Origin: Gammaproteobacteria bacterium
GTDB lineage: Bacteria; Pseudomonadota; Gammaproteobacteria; Steroidobacterales; Steroidobacteraceae
DNA: 64,000 nucleotides
Reading direction: 5' to 3'
NCBI GenBank assembly: GCA_025359565.1
Contig: JANYFY010000009.1
Coordinates: 372,001 to 436,000 of the forward strand
Positions within the stretch are counted from its first letter, which is position 1. The number at the start of each line of letters is the position of its first letter. Below the pieces are notes generated by a model. The model did no database searches. It had not been told where the DNA came from and worked only from the letters and a program-made list of their open reading frames with translations. This document shows, in pieces, positions 17,142 through 24,129 of the stretch. A program made the translations under genes and the position numbers.

Positions 17142-17629
17142 ATGAGGCGATGGGATCGGTTTTTGGACAGTTATAGGGAGCAGTACGCCGCTCGCGGCAT
17201 CTGTGCGGAGCGAGTTAAGACCACCCGAGCGACGCTGGAACGCTGGGGCGGTTGGATGAAGCAGCGGCGACCGCGCGTGATTCTGGAACGCGTCGATGCT
17301 GATCTTTTGGTGCGGTACATCGAGAGCCGCACAAGCTTTCGAGCCAAGTCCACGGTGTACGGGACTCTCTCGACGATGCGTGGCATGGGCGATTACCTCG
17401 TGCGCGAAGGCATCTGGCAGATAAACCCGCTGCGCTGGATGAAGGGACCAAGGGTCACGCCATACAGCCGCCTGCCGCGGCGGATTGATCGCGAGCACAG
17501 GCAGGCGCTGTGGCGCGAAGCAGCCAACAAGCACGGCGAGTTTCATCGCCATCAGGGGATCGCCGTGCTCGCTTTGTTGTACGGCACCGGACTGCGGCGC
17601 GGGGAGATTGTCGCGCTTCAAGTCAAGCC
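17142..17629 (+). pseudogene. tyrosine recombinase/integrase, 5' part, cut by IS3-family element
   Basis: The start ATG 17142 follows GGAGAGGGAC. The fragment has the N-terminal SAM-like core-binding domain (about residues 1-95) and the beginning of the catalytic domain up to GTGLRRGEIVALQ, whose arginine is the first catalytic Arg of the XerC/D-like family. The remaining R-H-x-x-R and tyrosine part is missing because an insertion sequence begins at 17630; the open frame runs on 14 codons into the element and stops at 17672. The gene lies beside the 3' end of tRNA-Asn, a common integration site, so it probably brought in the island. Confidence 0.82.
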
Positions 17630-17668
17630 GGACAAAATGCCTGAACCAGAAAGCGAGACTTTCACTGC

Positions 17669-18640
17669 TTAGGCCGCCTCGATAAATCGCTGCGGGTTGG
17701 TCATTCTACGATGCGCACGGGCCGCAGCTATTCGCCGCGCACGCTCGTCTGGAACCTCGTCCGGTTCTCCATGATGCCAGGTTGCCGGCGTCCTGTAACC
17801 CAAGGTCGCAGGTAATCGCTCTTCGTTGTATTGATGCATGAGCTTGGCGATGAGCGCTTCGGCCTGCCGATAATGACTGCCGTAGTCGTTGTCACTCTCG
17901 GCGCGCACGGTGCCATTGAAGCGCTCCACAATACCGTTCGATTCTGGGTGCCGCGGCCTCGTTTTGATGTCGATCAGGTTATGCGCCTTGATCACCGCCG
18001 CGACGTCCCGATTGACGAACTCACTGCCGTGATCGTGCACGACGCGAGGTCTGGAGACTTTGGATGCTTCAAGCGCCGCCTGCAGCTCGATCGCCACCGA
18101 TTTGCCGTCTAGACTCATCAGCAGCTTGTGGTGCACGTTATAGCGGCGGTAGGCGTCAACAAAGCTCACCAGGAAGTAAAATCGGGCAGCGACCCCTACG
18201 TACATGACGTCGGTATGCCATTGCTGATTCGCTCCATTGGGTCGGAAGTTGTATTCACCGCTGGAGACCGTCGATCGCTTCCAGCGCGATAACAGGTCGG
18301 CATCGCTCAAAACCCGGTAAATCGTGCTCTCGCCGACGCAGGCGACGCCCGCATCGACCCTCATCCAAGTGAGCTTGCGATAGCCGATCTTCGGGTACTT
18401 GAGGGCAAACTCACAGATCTTTGCACGCTCCTCGGGCAGCACCTCGTACACTCGGCAGGGCTTCGCCGTCTGATCCTCCAGGCTATCGCGCCGCTTCCAC
18501 GCGTAATAGACGCTGCGCGGCATGCCCTAAGGCGGCGAGTGTGCGATACACCCGCCACCCGGAACGTCGCTTGGTTTGTTCTACAATCTGCATCACGGCC
18601 GCTTTCGTCTCCGCCGGTACTCGATATAAATCTTCCAACC
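17669..18640 (-). pseudogene. IS3-family transposase OrfB, frameshifted
   Basis: The catalytic domain is intact from MPRSVYYAWKRRD (codon at 18523) to the stop: a DDE/rve integrase core with the acids in WHTDVMYV, VHDHGSEFVN and ESNGIVERFNG, ending RRMTNPQRFIEAA. The N-terminal portion (LEDLYRVPAETKAAVMQIVEQ to RTLAALG) lies in a different frame between about 18524 and 18640. Joining them needs one base removed at TTAGGG(C)ATG near 18524. Family members read ALG-x-xRS without a break there, so this looks like a one-base insertion that splits the protein. The copy is probably not self-mobile. Confidence 0.75.
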
Positions 18641-18940
18641 TCAAAGCTTTTTTTTCAACTCCAAATTCTCCGCCGTGATCTCCGCGATCACCGCCCGCAG
18701 ACGCTCCATTTGCGCCTTGTGCCGAACCTCCGGATCCTCCTTGCGTGGCGTTCGCTGCGCATCGCGCTTCAGCGCTACCGCTGAGCCGCCCTGGGCCACC
18801 GCCCGCCAGCGATAAAACACCGACACTGCCAACGCATGGCGCGGGCACACCTCGCTCACGGTCACCCCGGGCTGATCCGCCTCCTTCAAAATCTCCAGTT
18901 TCTGCTCCGCCGTAAATCGTCGAATTTCGCGTTTGCTCAT
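18641..18940 (-). CDS. IS3-family transposase OrfA
   Basis: The 99-residue protein MSKREIRRFTAEQKLEILKEA... has the helix-turn-helix of IS3/IS911 OrfA (residues about 8-50) and a C-terminal leucine-rich coiled coil (RLRAVIAEITAENLELKKKL). Its last codons are a run of A residues (AAAAAAAAG), the usual site of programmed -1 frameshifting into OrfB to make the fused transposase. The downstream OrfB frame begins directly in the -1 phase, as expected, before it is broken further along. Confidence 0.85.
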   Translation of the reverse strand: MSKREIRRFTAEQKLEILKEADQPGVTVSEVCPRHALAVSVFYRWRAVAQGGSAVALKRDAQRTPRKEDPEVRHKAQMERLRAVIAEITAENLELKKKL

Positions 18941-19011
18941 CCACTTCGCTCCGTTTGCGGGGCACCCGCAGCAGATCGAAGTCTCTCATTTCCACGCTAG
19001 CATTTTGTCCA

Positions 19012-19056
19012 GAAGTCGCTGAAGCTACACACCCCTCCGAACTCATGTACGACTGA
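19012..19056 (+). pseudogene. possible last codons of the split integrase
   Basis: Immediately right of the insertion sequence, one frame reads EVAEATHPSELMYD and stops at 19054-19056. Xer-like integrases of genomic islands often end with a stretch such as LxxVHxxTHP, so this may be the tail of the interrupted integrase. If so, most of the catalytic domain was deleted with the insertion. The match is only about 14 residues, so this is a tentative call. The rest of the gap to tRNA-Asn shows no gene. Confidence 0.35.
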
Positions 19057-19208
19057 AACTGTTGCCGCGTAGCCTTCCAGCCCACGCCACGCGCTGAGGC
19101 GTGAGGATTTTAAAAAACAAGTCTGACGGTTACTCAATGCCATTGGCCTACACGGTGCCTACATGGCGTATCAATCAAAATTTGTGATTTTTGTAAGTTA
19201 CTGATTTT

Positions 19209-19283
19209 TGGCTCCCCGGGACGGATTCGAACCGCCGACCAACGGATTAACAGTCCGTCGCTCTACCGCTGAGCTACCGAGGA
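19209..19283 (-). tRNA. tRNA-Asn (GTT)
   Basis: On the minus strand the sequence folds as a full cloverleaf: acceptor TCCTCGG pairing with CCGGGGA, D-arm GCTCAGCGGTAGAGC, anticodon arm with loop ctGTTaa, T-arm GCGGTTCGAATCCGT, discriminator G and an encoded CCA (19209-19211). The anticodon GTT reads Asn codons. The 3' end faces the integrase remnant, so it is the likely attachment site of the island. I could not find a second copy of the 3' end that would mark the other boundary. Confidence 0.95.
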
Positions 19284-19476
19284 ATATTTTAAGAGGCGCG
19301 GATTGTCGATAAGCTGCGTGCTTAAGTCAAGAAAAGTACGTCACGTTGCCGCATTATTCTTAAGGGGTGTCCCGGGTAAGGTGCGCCGAATACGCGTAGC
19401 AGTGGCCTGAACAAAGTAGGTCCCGGTTGGCGGGGTCTCGCACCTATAGTAGGTACGCCATTTTTTAGGCCGCTTA

Positions 19477-20670
19477 CTAAGCTTTTGTTCGCGAGATAAT
19501 TCTAGAAATACGATTAAGTGCATCCGTTAACATATTGATATTACAAGCAAAAGATATTCTTATATGACCGGGGGCACCGAATCCTGAACCGGGTACCACG
19601 GCTACGCCCCCCTCCACTAATAGGTACTCTGCAAACGAATTATCGTCATTCAAACCCAAATGCCGCATGGCCCCCTCCACGTTGGCAAACGCGTAAAAAG
19701 TACCGGCACCCGGCCGACACGATATACCGGGTATCGCATTTAAGCCTGCGACCACAAAGTCATGGCGTTCGCGAAATGCCTTGTTCATGTCCGTCACGCA
19801 AGTCTGATCGCCAGTCAAGGCCACTGTCGCTGCTCGCTGCGAAATACTGGAGGGGTTAGAAGTAGACTGCCCCTGAATCGTCGCCATTGCCGCCACCAAA
19901 TCGCGCGGTCCACCGCAGTAACCAATACGCCATCCCGTCATGGCATACGCCTTGGAACATCCATTAATAGTGACGGTACGGTCGTACAGCGCCGGGTTGA
20001 CTTGAGCGAAACTTGAAAACGGCTCGCTTGCCCAATAAATATGTTCGTACATCTCGTCAGACGCGATCACCACTTGTGGGTGCTGGAGAAGTACGGCTCC
20101 CAGCGCTTGCAATTCCGCGCGCGTGTAAGCCGCGCCGGTGGGATTGCTGGGGCTGTTGATAAACATCAACTTGGTGCGTGGCGTAACGGCAGCCGCCAAC
20201 TGTGCAGGAGTGATCTTGTATCCCTGGTCAGCACCCGCATACACGCACACGGGTACGCCATCTGCGAGCAATGCCATGTCCGGATACGATACCCAGTAAG
20301 GCGCCGGAATTATGCATTCGTCACCCGCGTCGAGCAGTGCCGCACACAGGTTGTAACAGGTTTGCTTGGCACCGGAGGAGACAATGATTTGGCTGCGATC
20401 ATAGGTCAATTCATTATCGCGCTTAAATTTTGCGATAATCGCGTCTTTAAGTTCGGCCGTTCCATCGACGGCGGTATAACGAGTCAAGCCTTTGCGAATA
20501 GCCTCGATGCCCGCATCCGCAATATGCACAGGCGTATCGAAATCTGGCTCGCCGGCACCCAATCCAATAATATCTTTACCTTCACTCTTGAGTTTGGCGG
20601 CCCTTGCAGTGACCGCAAGAGTGGGCGAGGGTTTAACTTTTTGAACGCGCTTAGAGAGAGAAAACGGCAC
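19477..20670 (-). CDS. aspC: aspartate/aromatic aminotransferase, class I
   Basis: This 397-residue PLP enzyme has the class I fold with GAGEPDFDTPVHI near the N-terminus, the YxAPYWVSYPD substrate region, SPSNPTGAAYTR, and the Schiff-base lysine in GCSKAYAMTGWRIGY (Lys240). The sequence is of the Ig subgroup of aspartate aminotransferases, found beside uvrB in many betaproteobacteria, rather than E. coli AspC, so the exact amino-acid preference is open. It is divergent from uvrB across a 102-bp gap. Confidence 0.9.
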   Translation of the reverse strand: MPFSLSKRVQKVKPSPTLAVTARAAKLKSEGKDIIGLGAGEPDFDTPVHIADAGIEAIRKGLTRYTAVDGTAELKDAIIAKFKRDNELTYDRSQIIVSSGAKQTCYNLCAALLDAGDECIIPAPYWVSYPDMALLADGVPVCVYAGADQGYKITPAQLAAAVTPRTKLMFINSPSNPTGAAYTRAELQALGAVLLQHPQVVIASDEMYEHIYWASEPFSSFAQVNPALYDRTVTINGCSKAYAMTGWRIGYCGGPRDLVAAMATIQGQSTSNPSSISQRAATVALTGDQTCVTDMNKAFRERHDFVVAGLNAIPGISCRPGAGTFYAFANVEGAMRHLGLNDDNSFAEYLLVEGGVAVVPGSGFGAPGHIRISFACNINMLTDALNRISRIISRTKA

Positions 20671-20772
20671 TGTGGTTACCTAGGTTAAAAATGACACTTC
20701 AATTTACGATGGTTCTGCTACTTAGTACGTATTAGTCTACAAAAATTTGGCTGGCGGTGCCAGAATGTACCC

Positions 20773-22773
20773 ATGAGTTTTGAATTACATTCCGATTACA
20801 AGCCTGCCGGCGATCAACCCCAAGCGATTGAAAAGCTTGTAGAGGGACTTAATAGTGGCCTTGCCCACCAAACTCTCTTGGGGGTGACGGGGTCCGGGAA
20901 GACTTTCACCATTGCTAATGTTATTCAGCAGCTACAACGTCCGACCTTGGTGTTGGCGCATAACAAGACTCTTGCGGCTCAGTTGTACGGCGAGTTTAAA
21001 GGTTTTTTTCCGAAAAATTCGGTGGAGTACTTCGTTTCCTATTACGACTACTACCAACCAGAGGCCTACGTTCCAGCCTCCGATACTTTTATCGAGAAAG
21101 ATGCGTCCATCAATGAACACATTGAGCAAATGCGTTTGTCGGCGACTAAGGCATTACTGGAGCGACCTGATTCCATCATTGTGGCTACGGTGTCGGCGAT
21201 TTACGGTTTAGGTGACCCTCAAGCCTACTTAAGCATGGTTTTGCATCTGTCGCGAGGCGATCGCCTTGAGCAACGAAAATTATTACGACGATTAGCCGAT
21301 ATGCAATACACCCGCAACGAAACCGATCTTCGCCAAGGTACATATCGCGTGCGCGGTGATGTGATCGACATATTTCCCGCTGAGTCCGAGCGAGAGGCGG
21401 TCCGCGTCGAGTTGTTCGACGATGAGATTGAGGCCTTAAGTTTCTTTGATCCGTTGACTGGCGAAGTCATGCGCAAGGTGCCGCGCTTGACTGTTTATCC
21501 ATCCACTCACTACGTGACGCCCAAGGAACGGGTACAAAAAGCGGTCGATCATATTCGCGAAGAATTGCGCGGTCGACTCCTAGAACTGCACGGTGCGAGT
21601 AAGTTGGTCGAGGCGCAGCGACTGCAACAGCGCACGATTTTTGATTTAGAGATGATGAACGAGGTGGGCTATTGCGCCGGTATCGAGAATTACTCGCGCT
21701 ATTTGTCGGGACGTTTACAAGGTGAACCACCCCCATGCCTATTTGACTATCTACCGAAAAATTCCTTGCTGGTTATCGATGAAAGTCACCAGACAATTCC
21801 GCAGTTAGGGGCGATGTATAAAGGCGATCGCTCCCGCAAAGAGACGCTGGTGGAGTACGGGTTTCGTTTGCCTTCCGCGTTAGATAACCGTCCGTTGCGA
21901 TTTGAAGAATTTCAGCATATGGCGCCGCAGGCCATCTATGTTTCGGCGACACCGTCGGTGTACGAGAAAAAGATGTCGGGCCAGGTGGTCGAACAAGTTG
22001 TGCGGCCGACGGGTCTGATTGATCCCGTGGTTGAGATTAGGCCAGTAAAGACTCAGGTGGATGATTTATTGTCTGAAATCCGAGTTCGTGTTCAACGTAA
22101 AGAACGGGTCTTGGTGACGACTCTTACCAAACGCATGGCGGAGGACTTGACCGAGTATTTGAACGAGCACGGGGTTAAGGTTCGTTATTTACATTCCGAC
22201 ATTGAAACTGTAGAGCGTTCGGAAATTATCCGAGATCTGCGGTTGGGGAAATTTGATGTAGTGGTGGGTATTAACTTGCTACGTGAAGGGCTCGACATGC
22301 CGGAGGTCTCGCTGGTGGCGATTCTTGACGCTGATAAAGAAGGATTTCTTCGCTCTGAAGGGTCGTTAATTCAGACCATCGGTAGGGCTGCTCGAAATCT
22401 GCACGGTAGGGCGATTCTTTATGCCGACATACGTACAGGGTCAATCGAGCGAGCGATCGCTGAGACCGATCGACGGCGCGCCAAACAAGTTGAATTTAAT
22501 ACGCTGCACGGCATTACTCCGCGCAGTATTGTCAAAGCCGTTACTGATGTCATGGAAGGCGCTAGGGACGTGCATGGCGAGGAGGGGGGTGATGCAAGTA
22601 TTCTGTACTCACAGCTGCCGCCAGATCAAGCGCTCAAACGCATTAAGAAACTTGAAGTAGAAATGACTAAATTGGCGCGCAATTTAGAATTCGAACAAGC
22701 TGCGCGTATCCGCGATGAAATTCAAAAATTACGCCACGCCGCGTTTGGCATCCCTGACCAGCAAGCAGGTTAG
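20773..22773 (+). CDS. uvrB: excinuclease ABC subunit B
   Basis: UvrB verifies damage in nucleotide excision repair after UvrA loading and guides UvrC cutting. The 666-residue protein has Walker A GVTGSGKT (37-44), the beta-hairpin [12 protein letters not shown] that clamps one DNA strand, the helicase motifs through [17 protein letters not shown] and ATPS, RxGRAAR-like motif VI (IGRAARN), and a C-terminal UVR motif (about residues 625-660) that contacts UvrC. I see no LexA box in the 102-bp upstream gap. Confidence 0.97.
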   Translation: MSFELHSDYKPAGDQPQAIEKLVEGLNSGLAHQTLLGVTGSGKTFTIANVIQQLQRPTLVLAHNKTLAAQLYGEFKGFFPKNSVEYFVSYYDYYQPEAYVPASDTFIEKDASINEHIEQMRLSATKALLERPDSIIVATVSAIYGLGDPQAYLSMVLHLSRGDRLEQRKLLRRLADMQYTRNETDLRQGTYRVRGDVIDIFPAESEREAVRVELFDDEIEALSFFDPLTGEVMRKVPRLTVYPSTHYVTPKERVQKAVDHIREELRGRLLELHGASKLVEAQRLQQRTIFDLEMMNEVGYCAGIENYSRYLSGRLQGEPPPCLFDYLPKNSLLVIDESHQTIPQLGAMYKGDRSRKETLVEYGFRLPSALDNRPLRFEEFQHMAPQAIYVSATPSVYEKKMSGQVVEQVVRPTGLIDPVVEIRPVKTQVDDLLSEIRVRVQRKERVLVTTLTKRMAEDLTEYLNEHGVKVRYLHSDIETVERSEIIRDLRLGKFDVVVGINLLREGLDMPEVSLVAILDADKEGFLRSEGSLIQTIGRAARNLHGRAILYADIRTGSIERAIAETDRRRAKQVEFNTLHGITPRSIVKAVTDVMEGARDVHGEEGGDASILYSQLPPDQALKRIKKLEVEMTKLARNLEFEQAARIRDEIQKLRHAAFGIPDQQAG

Positions 22774-22787
22774 GCCCGGATTACTGA

Positions 22788-22818
22788 GTTGGGCCAGATT
22801 GCTGGGTTGGGCCAGATT
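22788..22818. repeat. two 13-bp direct repeats after uvrB
   Basis: GTTGGGCCAGATT occurs at 22788-22800 and 22806-22818, 18 bp apart, in the short gap between uvrB and the convergent small exported-protein gene. No stem-loop or T-tract accompanies them. A local duplication is the simplest explanation. Confidence 0.5.
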
Positions 22819-22826
22819 GAGCGGTT

Positions 22827-23255
22827 TTAGCGGCTGCTGATCGGTGCAACTGGTTTCTTTTTATCGGGCTTGGGCGGGGGCGTGTAGGGTGTAAAAGGAC
22901 CTAGGCCACAACTGGCGCCTTCTTGCATACCCCCGGCACTATAAATTACCGTGATGATGTCGACGCTACAATAATTATTGGTTGAGGTTTTGTGGCTGAA
23001 AGCTTTTTCATAGCCTAGGCTAGGGCACTTATATGGCAGTGTGTTTTTCCAAATTTTCTTGCCGTGCATGTAAAACAAAATAGTTTGGCCATCCAACACT
23101 TCAGTGTGATCGACCTCGCTTAAGTTTAGGCAGTGAGGGTTTTTGGCAGGGTCCACAGTGGTATCGGCAAGGGCGAATTGCAGGGGAGATGTCAGGGCGG
23201 CGAAAATGCCGGCCAGGGTTCCGATTCTGACTAGGGTGTCGGTGTTAGTAGTCAT
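22827..23255 (-). CDS. small exported protein, DUF6491-like
   Basis: The frame opens at 23273; I choose ATG 23255, which has GAGGA six bases upstream. It encodes 142 residues. Residues 1-30 form a signal peptide ending LQFALA before DTTVDP. The mature part, HCLNLSEVDHTEVLDGQTILFYM followed by a LPYKCPSLGYEKAF stretch and C-terminal cysteines, follows the pattern of DUF6491 (a conserved Cys, a short beta-rich core with C-x-L, then another Cys). The C-terminus is rich in proline and lysine. The function is unknown. It is divergently arranged with the OmpA-like lipoprotein gene. Confidence 0.65.
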   Translation of the reverse strand: MTTNTDTLVRIGTLAGIFAALTSPLQFALADTTVDPAKNPHCLNLSEVDHTEVLDGQTILFYMHGKKIWKNTLPYKCPSLGYEKAFSHKTSTNNYCSVDIITVIYSAGGMQEGASCGLGPFTPYTPPPKPDKKKPVAPISSR

Positions 23256-23342
23256 AGTTGTCCTCATTTGCAAATGTACCGAAATCTTCTCTATCCTAGT
23301 GCTAATGGTCGCGTTACGCGACAGTTAATACGAGGTTATTTC

Positions 23343-24011
23343 ATGAAGCATCCCGTTAAGGCCCTGTGCGCCATGGTTTTTTCCGTAGCCTTTTTACAAG
23401 GCTGTATTCCTGTTCAAGAGGCGGCCACCAATCCGGTTTATGCCAAGACTCGTACCGGCGCGGGTATAGGCGCTGCCGCGGGCGCCGTGATTGGTTTAAT
23501 TACGCGCGGTGATAGATTAGACAATGCGCTCATTGGTGCCGCATTAGGGGGTATTGCGGGCGGAGCCATTGGCAATTACCAAGACCGACAAGAGCACAAA
23601 TTGCGCCAGCAAATGGCGGGAACCGGCGTGCAAGTAGTGCGTAAGGATGACAACATCACGCTTAATATGCCGGGTGGGATAACCTTTCTCACCGATAGTT
23701 CTGACGTACGAGCGGAGTCATACCCCATTTTGGATAAGCTGGCGGGTACGCTCGGCGAATATCACGAAACCGTTATTGAAGTCGCGGGACATACTGATTC
23801 CACCGGAGGAGCGGACTACAATCAAAAATTATCGCAGCATCGGGCGCAGTCAGTAGCGGCGTATTTGATGAGTAAGGGAGTTGAATCCGCGCGTCTTATG
23901 GTGGTGGGAGATGGCGAACGTGACCCGATCGCGTCGAACGATACCCCCGCAGGGCGCCAACAAAATCGACGTGTGGAGATGACTATCGTTCCAGTAACGA
24001 AAAAAACCTAG
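23343..24011 (+). CDS. OmpA-family lipoprotein with glycine-zipper
   Basis: The frame is open from 23268, but MKHPVKALCAMVFSVAFLQGC gives ATG 23343, with GAGG upstream. It encodes 222 residues with a lipobox LQGC (lipid on Cys21). Residues about 40-80 are a glycine-zipper segment (GAGIGAAAGAVIGL and ALIGAALGGIAGGAIG). Residues about 105-215 form an OmpA C-terminal domain with the peptidoglycan-binding pattern EVAGHTDSTGGADYNQKLSQHRA and NRRVE. It probably ties the outer membrane to peptidoglycan. It resembles the YiaD/ArfA-like group. Confidence 0.9.
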   Translation: MKHPVKALCAMVFSVAFLQGCIPVQEAATNPVYAKTRTGAGIGAAAGAVIGLITRGDRLDNALIGAALGGIAGGAIGNYQDRQEHKLRQQMAGTGVQVVRKDDNITLNMPGGITFLTDSSDVRAESYPILDKLAGTLGEYHETVIEVAGHTDSTGGADYNQKLSQHRAQSVAAYLMSKGVESARLMVVGDGERDPIASNDTPAGRQQNRRVEMTIVPVTKKT

Positions 24012-24093
24012 TTATCCCCAAAGAATTAAGCGCAATAAATTAGGACGAATTCGTACTCATGCCGGTGCGCGAACTTATTTCCAGTGAGCGCGG

Positions 24094-24118
24094 GCGACCA
24101 GCCGTAAGGGCTGGTCGC
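24094..24118. terminator. perfect hairpin between convergent genes
   Basis: GCGACCAGCC (24094-24103) and GGCTGGTCGC (24109-24118) form a perfect 10-bp stem with a 5-base loop. The stem lies between the OmpA-like gene (plus) and the beta-propeller gene (minus), 12 bp from the stop of the latter. It has no strong T-tract on either side, so it may be a bidirectional transcription stop or an mRNA 3'-end stabiliser. Confidence 0.65.
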
Positions 24119-24129
24119 TACTAACCGCT

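Larger units (their letters stand above)
17630..19010 (-). mobile_element. IS3-family insertion sequence inside the integrase gene
   Basis: The ends are imperfect inverted repeats. The left end reads GGACAAAATGC from 17630 and the right end reads GCATTTTGTCC at 19000-19010; homology resumes inside with GAAA and GAGACTT on both sides, about 30 bp in total. The element is about 1.38 kb and encodes orfA and orfB on the minus strand with a slippery A8 run between them. The flanking bases (GCC on the left, AGA on the right) do not form a target duplication of 3 or 4 bp. This fits a deletion or recombination next to the element after insertion. Confidence 0.82.

Noticed and set aside
20041-20688. 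215-residue plus-strand open frame
   Set aside because: It is the complement of the aminotransferase gene, which has all its family motifs on the other strand.
20671-20772. LexA box before uvrB
   Set aside because: No CTGT-N8-ACAG match in the gap.
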